Below are positions 46,030 to 53,569 of a DNA stretch of 64,000 bases, piece after piece (the first letter of the stretch is position 1; the number at the start of each line of letters is the position of its first letter). The position numbers and the translations under genes were made by a program. A model generated the notes under the pieces. The model did not search any database. It worked only from the letters and a program-made list of their open reading frames with translations, and was not told where the DNA came from. This stretch comes from Alphaproteobacteria bacterium (GTDB lineage Bacteria > Pseudomonadota > Alphaproteobacteria > Rhodobacterales > Rhodobacteraceae): the NCBI GenBank assembly GCA_030428355.1, contig JAUIBL010000020.1, forward strand, positions 1-64,000, read 5' to 3'.

Positions 46030-46809
46030 ATGGCCAAGAAACCGAAATGGGTGGTGGCCAAGGAACAGTCCAGAAAGGCGGCCGCGGCAGAGACCGTGTG
46101 GCTTTTTGGCTTGCATGCGGTTCGTGATGCCCTGGTCAATCCCAAGCGCGAAAGGCTGCGGTTGGTGGTGACGCGCAACGCCATGGACAAGCTGGCCGAT
46201 GCCATCGAAGTTGCTGGAATTGAACCGGAAATCAGCGATCCACGGAAGTTCGAAGCGCCGCTTGATCCGCAATCCGTGCATCAGGGCGCGGCTTTGGAAG
46301 TGAAGCCGCTCAACTGGGGGCGGCTGGAAGATGTAGCCCTTGGCGGCCCTGATGGGCCGCCGCGTGTTGTCCTGCTCGACCGGGTGACGGATCCGCATAA
46401 TGTGGGGGCGATTCTGCGCTCTGCCGAAGTGTTCGGGGCCTCTGCCGTTGTGGGGACGTTGCACCATTCGGCACCGGAAACCGGGGCTTTGGCGAAGACC
46501 GCGTCTGGGGCTTTGGAACGGCAGCCCTATCTGCGCGAGCGCAATCTGGCGGACGCGATGGAGCGTTTGAGATCAATGGGTTACGTGATCTTTGGTCTGG
46601 ACGGAGAGGCCGATCAGGCCATCGACGACGCGCTGGCCCCGGTGCGGGACAGGCCGATTGCGCTGGTGCTGGGTGCGGAGGGGCCGGGGTTGCGGCCGAA
46701 GACGAAAGAGACTTGCGACGCGCTTGTGAAGATCCCCTTTGCGCGGGCGTTCGGGTCTCTCAACCTGTCGAACGCGGCGGCTGTGGCGCTTTACGCCGCA
46801 CGGGTCTGA
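46030..46809 (+). CDS. rlmB: TrmH/RlmB family 23S rRNA 2'-O-methyltransferase
   Basis: 259 residues. An N-terminal substrate-binding part starts at VWLFGLHAVRDAL. The C-terminal SPOUT knot has the three motifs: LDRVTDPHNVGAILRSA near 118, LVLGAEGPGL near 220 and SLNLSNAAAVALY near 245. It most resembles RlmB, which methylates G2251 of 23S rRNA. It diverges from tRNA-Tyr and may be cotranscribed with the small zinc-ribbon gene. Confidence 0.9.
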   Translation: MAKKPKWVVAKEQSRKAAAAETVWLFGLHAVRDALVNPKRERLRLVVTRNAMDKLADAIEVAGIEPEISDPRKFEAPLDPQSVHQGAALEVKPLNWGRLEDVALGGPDGPPRVVLLDRVTDPHNVGAILRSAEVFGASAVVGTLHHSAPETGALAKTASGALERQPYLRERNLADAMERLRSMGYVIFGLDGEADQAIDDALAPVRDRPIALVLGAEGPGLRPKTKETCDALVKIPFARAFGSLNLSNAAAVALYAARV

Positions 46810-46858
46810 ACTTGCGATCGGGGGGTATGGCCCCAATATTCCCGACAAAGGAGAGCCC

Positions 46859-47185
46859 ATGCCACACGGAACGAAAATCGCCACCTGCTGTTACTGTGGA
46901 ACGCGTGCGGCCCTTGTTTTAAAAGGGGAATCCCGGCACGAGCTGAGTTGTTCGGCCTGTGGCGCACCGTTGCACGAGATGAAGATGCTGCATGCGAAAC
47001 CGACGGGAAAACCGGCTGCGACCCAGCATCGGCATGTGAGCCAGCCCAAGACGGCACCCGCCCCGTTTCCGGCATGGGATCGCGAAACAACCTGGTCGAA
47101 AAAGAAAAAGCCCAAGAAGCGCAAGACGCTGGCGCGGCGGTTCTTCGAAGAGGCGTTTGACGTGATCGAGGACATTTTCGACTGA
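46859..47185 (+). CDS. Small zinc-ribbon-like protein of unknown function
   Basis: 108 residues. The N-terminal CCYCGT...LSCSACGAPL pairs of Cys would bind zinc. A basic Pro/Lys-rich linker (KKKKPKKRK near 80) follows, then an acidic amphipathic end RRFFEEAFDVIEDIFD. AAAGGAGA precedes the ATG by 5 bases. It looks like a nucleic-acid- or ribosome-associated protein, but I know no described family. Convincing as a gene because of its RBS and base composition. Confidence 0.65.
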   Translation: MPHGTKIATCCYCGTRAALVLKGESRHELSCSACGAPLHEMKMLHAKPTGKPAATQHRHVSQPKTAPAPFPAWDRETTWSKKKKPKKRKTLARRFFEEAFDVIEDIFD

Positions 47186-47313
47186 TCCGTACGGATGAGC
47201 CGGCCCTATTGTACGGCTCAGACCCCGAAAACTGCGGTTTTGATGGTCATTCCGTCGATTTGGGCGCAGTTGGCGGCGCACCGTACGGATAGCCCTGTCG
47301 AAGCGTACGGTTC
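47185..47313. repeat. Cluster of CCGTACGG palindromes before ribB
   Basis: ATCCGTACGGAT (47185-47196), CCGTACGG (47281-47288), GCGTACGG (47293-47300) and CCGTACGG (47306-47313) lie within 130 bp. Between them TGAGCCG/CGGCTCA forms a 7-bp hairpin (47196-47220), which could be the terminator of the zinc-ribbon gene. No FMN riboswitch is present, although ribB and ribH follow. Confidence 0.5.
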
Positions 47314-47387
47314 ATCCGTACGGGACGTTCCACTGGTCAATCGGAGCGACGTGTTCTAATGGCTCAGGGACAATGACGGAGGTCCGC

Positions 47388-48515
47388 GTGACGACATATG
47401 AAACCCCCGGTCCGGTCGAAGAGAACTGGAAGGATGCAATCTCTTCTGTGGAAGAGATCATCGAGGATGCGCGCAATGGCAGGATGTTCATTCTTGTCGA
47501 TCACGAGGATCGCGAGAATGAGGGTGACCTGGTGATTCCCGCGCAATGGGCGACGCCGGATGTGATCAACTTCATGGCGACGCACGGGCGCGGTCTGATC
47601 TGTCTTGCGATGACCTCGAAGCGGATCGAGGAGCTGGGGCTGCAGCTCATGTCGACGAACAATTCGTCCCGGCATGAGACCGCCTTCACCGTGTCGATCG
47701 AGGCGCGGGAAGGGGTGACGACGGGGATCTCGGCGGCGGATCGGGCGCGGACGATTTCTGTTGCGATCGACGGCACCAAGGGCGCACAGGACATCGCGAC
47801 GCCGGGCCATGTGTTCCCGCTGCGCGCCAAGGATGGGGGCGTGCTGGTGCGCGCGGGACATACCGAAGCGGCGGTGGATGTGAGCCGTCTGGCGGGGTTG
47901 AACGCGGCGGGTGTGATCTGCGAGATCATGAACGAGGACGGCACCATGGCGCGGCTGCCGGAACTGGTGGCTTTTGCGCAGCGGCATAACCTCAAGATCG
48001 GGACGATCAGCGACCTGATCGCCTATCGCCGCCGCAACGACAACCTTGTGCGGGTGCGCAAGGAAGAGACCATCACGTCGGAGTTCGGCGGTGACTGGCA
48101 GATGCGGATCTACACCGACGAAACCCATGGCGACGAGCATATCGTGCTGAGCAAGGGCGATCTGTCGGGCGACGACCCGGTGCTGGTGCGGATGCATGCG
48201 CTGGACCCGATGCTGGATGTCGTGGGCACCGGGCCGAAAGGGCGGGCGGATGAGTTTCAGCACGCCATGCAGGCGGTGGCCAGCGAAGGGCGGGGCGTTG
48301 TCGTGCTTCTGCGCGACACGTCGATGAAGCTGGATGTGGGCGATGAAGTATCGCCCAAGACGCTGCGGCAATACGGGCTCGGGGCGCAGATACTGTCGTC
48401 GCTGGGTTTGTCGAAGCTGACCTTGCTGACGAATTCACCGACGCCCAAAGTGGTCGGTCTGGATGCCTATGGTCTTGAAATCGTTGGAACACGCAAAATT
48501 TCGGAGTTGGGGTGA
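47388..48515 (+). CDS. ribB: 3,4-dihydroxy-2-butanone 4-phosphate synthase with degenerate RibA domain
   Basis: 375 residues from GTG 47388, which has GGAGG six bases upstream; ATG 47373 is an alternative start five codons earlier. The RibB domain (about 15-210) has DHEDRENEGDL, SRHETAF and GHVFPLRAKDGGVL, all active-site segments. The C-terminal part resembles GTP cyclohydrolase II, but the three zinc-binding Cys and the catalytic segment are missing, so only RibB activity is expected. It makes the four-carbon precursor of riboflavin. Its stop overlaps the ribH start. Confidence 0.92.
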   Translation: MTTYETPGPVEENWKDAISSVEEIIEDARNGRMFILVDHEDRENEGDLVIPAQWATPDVINFMATHGRGLICLAMTSKRIEELGLQLMSTNNSSRHETAFTVSIEAREGVTTGISAADRARTISVAIDGTKGAQDIATPGHVFPLRAKDGGVLVRAGHTEAAVDVSRLAGLNAAGVICEIMNEDGTMARLPELVAFAQRHNLKIGTISDLIAYRRRNDNLVRVRKEETITSEFGGDWQMRIYTDETHGDEHIVLSKGDLSGDDPVLVRMHALDPMLDVVGTGPKGRADEFQHAMQAVASEGRGVVVLLRDTSMKLDVGDEVSPKTLRQYGLGAQILSSLGLSKLTLLTNSPTPKVVGLDAYGLEIVGTRKISELG

Positions 48516-49066
48516 TGGCGGCATCTGTTGAACATTACACGCTGGCGCGGCCCACATTCGACGCGCCTGTTAAGCTTTTGATAGTGGTTGCGCCTTATTA
48601 CAAGGACATCGCGGATCAACTGATCGCCGGGGCGCGGGCCGAGATCGAGGCATGTGGCGGCACCCATGACCTGGTCGAAGTTCCCGGCGCGTTGGAGGTT
48701 CCGACGGCCATCGGCATTGCAGAACGCATGTCGAATTTCGATGGATACGTGGCGCTTGGGTGTATCATCCGGGGCGAGACCACGCATTACGACACGGTCT
48801 GCAATGACAGCTCGCGTGGGCTCACGCTGCTTGGGTTGCAGGGGCTGTGCATCGGCAATGGCATTCTGACGGTCGAAAACATGGCGCAGGCCGAAGTGCG
48901 GGCGCAGGTGGACGGGCAGAATAAAGGCGGCGGCGCGGCTGCTGCTGCCTTGCACCTGATCGCGCTCAGCCGTAAGTGGGGCTCTGCCCGCAAAGGCGTG
49001 GGGTTTGTGCCCATGAAAGACGAATACCAGATCGCTGGTGAAACCAAGGACCCGAACATCGCATGA
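48515..49066 (+). CDS. ribH: 6,7-dimethyl-8-ribityllumazine synthase
   Basis: 183 residues. LIVVAPYYKDIADQLIAGA, VEVPGALEVPTAI near 54, GYVALGCIIRGETTHYD near 78-94 and GILTVENMAQAEVRA near 117 follow the lumazine-synthase pattern. It condenses the RibB product with the ribityl-aminouracil. ATG 48515 overlaps the ribB stop; nusB starts 4 bases before its end. Confidence 0.95.
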   Translation: MAASVEHYTLARPTFDAPVKLLIVVAPYYKDIADQLIAGARAEIEACGGTHDLVEVPGALEVPTAIGIAERMSNFDGYVALGCIIRGETTHYDTVCNDSSRGLTLLGLQGLCIGNGILTVENMAQAEVRAQVDGQNKGGGAAAAALHLIALSRKWGSARKGVGFVPMKDEYQIAGETKDPNIA

Positions 49067-49551
49067 GCCCTGCTGCCAAGACGCCGAAAAAGGTGGATGA
49101 AAAACGCCAGAAACGGTCTGCCTCGCGTCTTTACGCGGTGCAGGCGCTGTTCCAGATGGAGCAGTCCGGCCAGTCGGTCGACACGGTGGCGGCGGAATTC
49201 CTCGACCATCGGTTCGGGCTGGCGCAGGAGGACGATCAGGAACTGGTCGAAGGCGATGTGGATCTTTTCCGCCGGATCACCGAAGAGGCGGTGAACTGGC
49301 AGGCAAAGATCGACCAGATGACGGACCGGGCGTTGGTGGCGAAATGGCCGATTGCTCGGATCGACCCGACGCTGCGGGCGCTGTTTCGTGCGGCGGGCGC
49401 CGAACTGGTGGCGACGGAAACACCGCCCAAGGTCATCATCAACGAATATGTGGACGTGGCACGCGCGTTCTTCCCCGAAGGCAAAGAGGCGCAATTCGTC
49501 AACGCCGTGCTGGATCACATGGCGCGCGAGGCCCGGCCCGAGGCGTTTTGA
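49063..49551 (+). CDS. nusB: Transcription antitermination factor NusB
   Basis: 162 residues, all helical. RSASRLYAVQALFQMEQSG near 12-30, ALVAKWPIARIDPTLRALFRAA near 90 and the C-terminal VFVNAVLDH-like segment (QFVNAVLDHMA) are typical. With NusE it promotes rRNA antitermination. The order ribH-nusB is widely conserved. Confidence 0.95.
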   Translation: MSPAAKTPKKVDEKRQKRSASRLYAVQALFQMEQSGQSVDTVAAEFLDHRFGLAQEDDQELVEGDVDLFRRITEEAVNWQAKIDQMTDRALVAKWPIARIDPTLRALFRAAGAELVATETPPKVIINEYVDVARAFFPEGKEAQFVNAVLDHMAREARPEAF

Positions 49552-49637
49552 CGCCGATCCGAAGATTTCCGAAATTTTTTTAACTTTGCCGTGCGTCCGG
49601 CCGTTTTCCGGTTTGAAAAGACCGGGGCACGCCAATC

Positions 49638-49829
49638 ATGCTGCATTCGTTGCGCGACTTCCTGCGGGAAATCAAAGAAGACTTCGTTTATTTTCTGAGG
49701 TTTGTGACCAAGGGAGATCCGGCAGAGCGGGCGCGCAGACACATGCGTGTCAGCAAGCGTGACATTCGTGAGCTGCTGAAAGAGGAGCTGTCGCGGGACA
49801 AAAAAGCGCCTCCGGGAGACGGTGAATGA
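49638..49829 (+). CDS. Small protein of unknown function
   Basis: 63 residues, highly charged and mostly helical: MLHSLRDFLREIKEDFVYFL then basic and acidic stretches ending in RELLKEELSRDKK. No membrane segment, although the N-terminus could form an amphipathic helix. No strong Shine-Dalgarno is visible. I do not recognise a family. Good codon usage and lack of overlap support it moderately. Confidence 0.45.
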   Translation: MLHSLRDFLREIKEDFVYFLRFVTKGDPAERARRHMRVSKRDIRELLKEELSRDKKAPPGDGE

Positions 49830-49916
49830 CGGTGTTCCGGGGGGCGTCGTCTAGGTGACGCTTTGAAATCCGCAAACCTGCGGCTAGGTCCTTGGGGAAC
49901 AGAAGAGAGTCGCATC

Positions 49917-50249
49917 ATGCCGGACCTGATCAAACATTACATCCGACACAGCGTCATAGGGTTCGCGCTTGCGGCGGTGTTCGTATCGCTGTTGCTCTAT
50001 TTCAACGTGGCGAACCTTTGGCATCTGGTGACGCATACGGATGTGGGGATCCTCGCGGTTTTCCTGTTGTGGCTGTTCAACGGGATCGTCTTTGCAGGGG
50101 TGCAGTTCGGCATTTCGATCATGTCGATGCGCTATGACGACGAGGACGATGATGATGACGATCCGCGTGGCATGATGATCCGCACCGTGCAGATCCCGGT
50201 CGACCGGCCCGAGACCAAACGGCAAAGCCGCCAGATTTTCAGGAAATAA
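49917..50249 (+). CDS. Two-helix membrane protein of unknown function
   Basis: 110 residues. Two membrane helices are clear, about 12-32 (VIGFALAAVFVSLLLYF) and 42-62 (VGILAVFLLWLFNGIVFAGV). An acidic stretch (DDEDDDDDDP) and a basic C-terminal tail follow. GAAGAGAG lies before ATG 49917. Similar small proteins are common in Rhodobacteraceae, with no known role. Confidence 0.7.
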   Translation: MPDLIKHYIRHSVIGFALAAVFVSLLLYFNVANLWHLVTHTDVGILAVFLLWLFNGIVFAGVQFGISIMSMRYDDEDDDDDDPRGMMIRTVQIPVDRPETKRQSRQIFRK

Positions 50250-50257
50250 GCGGCGGG

Positions 50258-50440
50258 AACCACGGCAACCGTGCGGTTCTCTCATTCCCGAGGACCTGTA
50301 TATACAGGTGGGTGTCAGGTAACCGGACCAGGGCCCGGACAGAGCCAACTCCCTCGGAATTGCTTAAGGCCACCGGAATGCAACCTGTCACGCGTAGCGC
50401 AGAAACCCGCCTGACCCCGAGGTAGGCGCGACAGGGCCGT
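50258..50440. ncRNA. Candidate structured RNA (6S-like?) between a membrane protein and mmcB
   Basis: The stretch is non-coding but rich in complementary parts. GGTGGGT (50307-50313) can pair with ACCCGCC (50405-50411), and GTGTCAGGT (50312-50320) with ACCTGTCAC (50383-50391), giving a rod with internal loops. ACCTGTAT/ATACAGGT (50294-50309) is a perfect palindrome, and CACGG/CCGTG forms a 5' hairpin. A rod with loops would suit 6S RNA, but I cannot fix the strand or family from sequence alone. Confidence 0.35.
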
Positions 50441-50487
50441 CTGACAAGAGGGTATTTTCGGTCAGGCGCGCGGATGGCTTGATTTTT

Positions 50488-50502
50488 GTTCACACTTTGT
50501 TC
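50488..50502 (+). promoter_or_regulatory. LexA (SOS) box upstream of mmcB
   Basis: GTTC-ACACTTT-GTTC is an exact match to the alphaproteobacterial LexA operator GTTC-N7-GTTC. It ends 13 bases before the mmcB start codon, so bound LexA would block transcription initiation. mmcB is SOS-induced in Caulobacter. Confidence 0.85.
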
Positions 50503-50515
50503 ATCTCTGTGGGGT

Positions 50516-51001
50516 ATGACAGTCTTACCTGATCAGCGTATCGGCGCAGGGGCCGATCTGCAGCCCGGACAAATCCTGGCGCGCGGTGTGTGCCGCCACC
50601 TTGCCAGCCATGGGTTTTCGGTGATCGAGGAATTCGTGCCGGATCGCGGCCTGCGGGTTGACGTGATGGCGTTGGGGCCGAAAGGCGAGATATGGATCGT
50701 CGAATGCAAATCCTCACGGGCGGATTTTCAGTCGGATCACAAATGGGAAGGGTATCTGGACTGGTGTGACCGGTATTTCTGGGCGGTCGATCTGGAATTT
50801 CCGTCCGAGCTTTTGCCGGTGGAAACCGGGCTGATCATCGCGGATGGCTATGACGCCGAAATTGTGCGGATGGCCCCGGAGGACAAGCTTGCGGGCGCGC
50901 GGCGAAACGTGTTGATCCGCAAATTCGCGACCCACGCAGCACGCCGTCTGCAGGCGCTGCGCGATCCGGAGGCGGCGCTGAGCGCGTGGGCTTCAGCGTA
51001 G
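50516..51001 (+). CDS. mmcB: MmcB family DNA repair protein
   Basis: 161 residues with a PD-(D/E)xK nuclease-like core: VDVMALGPKGEIWIVECKSSRADF near 44-67, where D, E and K are the usual metal/catalytic positions. In Caulobacter MmcB acts against mitomycin C damage and is LexA-regulated. The start codon is ATG 50516, directly after a LexA box and GTGGGGT. Upstream extension of the frame is not supported. Confidence 0.88.
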   Translation: MTVLPDQRIGAGADLQPGQILARGVCRHLASHGFSVIEEFVPDRGLRVDVMALGPKGEIWIVECKSSRADFQSDHKWEGYLDWCDRYFWAVDLEFPSELLPVETGLIIADGYDAEIVRMAPEDKLAGARRNVLIRKFATHAARRLQALRDPEAALSAWASA

Positions 51002-51163
51002 GTGCTTGGCGTTGTCTGCAGCGTCAGTGCACAGATTGGCGTCTGACAGTCCGTAACGGGCGTCGCAGGGTCAGTCGGGATGTGCCAAAGCGGATCTAGG
51101 CGCCCGGCATTGGGTCGCGCTAGCTGTCATGCCGGCTTGTGAACGGAGCACGGGACTGCGGGG

Positions 51164-51367
51164 TTACTTGCGCTTGGATTTCGGTTTGACCTTGCGGGCG
51201 GCGGTGGCGGCGAGGCGGATTTCCTCGGCGATCTCGTCGGCCTCTTCCGGAGAGAAGTCCATCGGGATCTCGATGCCGTCGGCCAGAACGAACAGACGCA
51301 CCATGCCCAGATCGGTCGGGCCGATCTGAAGGTTGGCTTCGATGTCGCGTTCGGTGTTGATGCCCAT
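51164..51367 (-). CDS. DUF6324 family small protein
   Basis: 67 residues: MGINTERDIEANLQIGPTDL, then a hydrophobic strand (VRLFVLADGIEIPMDF), an acidic helix (SPEEADEIAEEIR) and a Lys-rich tail. This type is frequent in Rhodobacteraceae and annotated as DUF6324. Function unknown. CCGGAGAC precedes the ATG. It diverges from the GNAT gene. Confidence 0.7.
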   Translation of the reverse strand: MGINTERDIEANLQIGPTDLGMVRLFVLADGIEIPMDFSPEEADEIAEEIRLAATAARKVKPKSKRK

Positions 51368-51441
51368 GACAGGTCTCCGGCGGGTTGCAGGTCAGGTGCG
51401 ACGCCATAGCGCCGGGGGGCTTGTTTTGCAAGCGCGTGACG

Positions 51442-51954
51442 ATGCAGACTGCGCGCATGGCCGACCCCATGTCCGATGATGTCACCCTGCGCGCCTATGG
51501 TCCTGGCGATTTCGACTGGCTGGTCGACCTGCATGGCCGTCATTATGCCGAAGCCGAAGGGTTCGATGCCACTTTTGCCCCGCTGGTGGCGTCGATTCTG
51601 CGGGATTTCGAAGCGCAGCATGACCCGACCTGCGAGCAGGGCTGGATCGCGGTGCGGAACGGGGCGCGGTTGGGCAGCATCTTTTGCGTCAGGCTGGATG
51701 ACACCACAGCCAAGCTGCGGCTGTTCATCCTGTCGCCCGAGGCGCGGGGGCTTGGGCTGGGCAGGCGGATGCTGGCGACCTGCATGGGATTTGCCCGCGA
51801 CAGGGGCTATGCGCGGATGCAGCTTTGGACGCATGAAAGCCACGCGGCGGCCTGCGCGCTTTACCGAAAGGCGGGGTGGCGCTGTACCTCGTCCAAGCCG
51901 GTGCACAGCTTTGGGGTCGATCTTGTGGAACAGGCGTGGGAAGTCACGTTCTAG
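51442..51954 (+). CDS. GNAT family N-acetyltransferase
   Basis: 170 residues if ATG 51442 is used; ATGs at 51457 and 51469 are also in frame and no Shine-Dalgarno decides. The acetyl-CoA loop is ARGLGLGRRML near 110, and SHAAACALYRKAGW near 135 is the C-terminal GNAT signature. It resembles acetyltransferases linked to MarR regulators, though without one here. Substrate unknown. Confidence 0.8.
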   Translation: MQTARMADPMSDDVTLRAYGPGDFDWLVDLHGRHYAEAEGFDATFAPLVASILRDFEAQHDPTCEQGWIAVRNGARLGSIFCVRLDDTTAKLRLFILSPEARGLGLGRRMLATCMGFARDRGYARMQLWTHESHAAACALYRKAGWRCTSSKPVHSFGVDLVEQAWEVTF

Positions 51955-52006
51955 CGGCAGATGGGGCTTGCATTGCCCGAACCGTCCCGTTATCTCGCCC
52001 CTCAGT

Positions 52007-52083
52007 GCCGACATAGCTCAGTTGGTTAGAGCGCTTGATTGTGGATCAAGAGGTCCCCCGTTCGAGCCGGGGTGTCGGTACCA
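52007..52083 (+). tRNA. tRNA-His (GUG), alphaproteobacterial type without G-1
   Basis: Acceptor GCCGACA/TGTCGGT (first pair G-U), T8 A9, D arm GCTC/GAGC, anticodon stem-loop CTTGA-TTGTGGA-TCAAG with anticodon GTG, T arm CCCCG-TTCGAGC-CGGGG. Discriminator is A73 and CCA is encoded. Most bacteria need an extra G-1 opposite C73; many alphaproteobacteria lack it, as here. 77 nt. Confidence 0.96.
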
Positions 52084-52086
52084 TCC

Positions 52087-52392
52087 TTACTTGGCTTCGA
52101 TCTGAATCGTCTGTAGCAGCCGTCCGCTGTCTCGGGCGAAGATGAGGATTTGGTCGTCCTCGGTCACGACGGCGTACCAGTTGCGCGCCTGGGTGAAGGC
52201 GGTGGCGGTGGTGCCGCCGGGCAGGGTGATGACATCGGGCAGAGGTGTGCTGGACTGATTGTAGCGGATGACAATCAGCGCCACGATGAGTATGACCCCG
52301 CCGATCATCGTTGCGGTCAGGACTGTCACCAGCCGCCGCAGGAATCGCAAATTGGCCGGTTCGGGGGCCTGATCTTCGGGGGCGTTGTCCAT
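52087..52392 (-). CDS. DUF6476-like small membrane protein
   Basis: 101 residues: a short acidic N-terminus, one membrane helix (about 22-46, LVTVLTATMIGGVILIVALIV), and a periplasmic part with DDQILIFARDSGRLLQTI, which looks like a single beta-propeller blade. It is a conserved Rhodobacteraceae type annotated as DUF6476. Its 3' end stops four bases from tRNA-His. It diverges from the RluA-family gene and their start codons overlap. Confidence 0.7.
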   Translation of the reverse strand: MDNAPEDQAPEPANLRFLRRLVTVLTATMIGGVILIVALIVIRYNQSSTPLPDVITLPGGTTATAFTQARNWYAVVTEDDQILIFARDSGRLLQTIQIEAK

Positions 52393-53416
52393 GTCTGACT
52401 CCATTATGCGCGTGACCATCGGGGCCGAACCGCCGCCGCGCCTTGATAAGGCCTTGGCGCGGGACGTGCCAGAGGAGGCGGCGCTGTCGCGCACGCGGCT
52501 TGCCAAGCTGATCGACGAAGGGGCCGTCTGCCGGGCCGGGGAGGTGCTGAGCAATCCCACGGCGCAGGTGGCCGAGGGCGACGTGATCGAGATCGCGCTG
52601 CCCGAAGTGGCGGAAAGCCATATCGGCGCGGAAGAGCTGCCGCTGGACGTGCGGTACGAAGATGATGACCTGATCGTGGTGATGAAACCGGCGGGCATGG
52701 TGGTGCATCCGGCCCCCGGAACGCCGGGTGGTACTCTGGTCAATGCGCTGCTGCATCATTTCGGTGGCAAGCTGTCGGGTGTCGGAGGTGTGGGGCGGCC
52801 GGGGATCGTGCACCGGATCGACAAGGACACAAGCGGGCTTCTGGTGATCGCCAAGTCGGATCGCGCGCATCACGGGCTGGCCGAGCAGTTTGCGGCGCAC
52901 AGCGTGGAGCGGCTCTATCTGGCGCTGGTGCATGGGCATCCGGATCCGGCCGATCCGCGGTTGCGCGGGGTGCGGGGTGTGTCGATCGAACCGGGCGCAG
53001 TGATCAAGGTCACAAGCGATCTGGCGCGGCACAAGACCGACCGGCAGAAACAGGCGGTGTTCTTTGGCCATGGCAAACACGCGATCACGCGGGCGCGGGT
53101 GCTGGAGGTGTTCGGCTCGCCGCCGCAGGTGTCGCTGGTGGAGTGTCGGCTGGAAACCGGGCGCACGCATCAGATCCGGGTGCATATGGCGCATGCGGGG
53201 CATGGGCTGATCGGTGATCCGGTCTACGGCGGACGCCGCAAGGTGGCGAAGGGGGCATTGCCGGATGCGGCAATGGCGCGGCTTGCGGCGTTTGACCGAC
53301 AGGCGTTGCATGCGGCGGTGTTGGGGTTCGAGCATCCGGTGAGCGGCGAAACCATCCGGTTCGAGGCCGCGTTGCCCCAAGACATGGATGATCTGATCAC
53401 GAGTTTGCGTGGCTGA
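52391..53416 (+). CDS. rluD: RluA/RluD family 23S rRNA pseudouridine synthase
   Basis: 341 residues from ATG 52391; ATG 52406 is an alternative. An S4-like N-terminus (about 15-80) precedes the catalytic domain. The active-site Asp is in RPGIVHRIDKDTSGLLV near 137-153, and ETGRTHQIRVHMAHAGH near 255 is typical of RluD. It isomerises uridines in helix 69 of 23S rRNA (RluD) or related positions. It is upstream of rpoH. Confidence 0.9.
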   Translation: MSDSIMRVTIGAEPPPRLDKALARDVPEEAALSRTRLAKLIDEGAVCRAGEVLSNPTAQVAEGDVIEIALPEVAESHIGAEELPLDVRYEDDDLIVVMKPAGMVVHPAPGTPGGTLVNALLHHFGGKLSGVGGVGRPGIVHRIDKDTSGLLVIAKSDRAHHGLAEQFAAHSVERLYLALVHGHPDPADPRLRGVRGVSIEPGAVIKVTSDLARHKTDRQKQAVFFGHGKHAITRARVLEVFGSPPQVSLVECRLETGRTHQIRVHMAHAGHGLIGDPVYGGRRKVAKGALPDAAMARLAAFDRQALHAAVLGFEHPVSGETIRFEAALPQDMDDLITSLRG

Positions 53417-53504
53417 AACAATCGTCCCATGTGCGTGAGCGCACTGACATGCCGCTTACAACCGCGTCGGTGTGCGTTAAATTGGATTTAACGAAACGCA
53501 GATA

Positions 53505-53532
53505 CTTGAAATCGTCGGGCCGCTTCCCAAAT
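53505..53532 (+). promoter_or_regulatory. RpoH-type promoter upstream of rpoH
   Basis: CTTGAAA (53505-53511), 14 bases, then CCCAAAT (53526-53532) is close to the heat-shock sigma consensus CTTGAAA-N14-CCCCATNT. It is 38 bp before the rpoH start codon. GGAGGG precedes the start. Confidence 0.5.
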
Positions 53533-53569
53533 TGGATGTTAAGCCCGTAAACATTGGAGGGACAAGGGT

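Noticed and set aside
47186-47387. FMN riboswitch before ribB/ribH
   Set aside because: The conserved FMN aptamer segments are absent; only CCGTACGG palindromes and one hairpin are seen.
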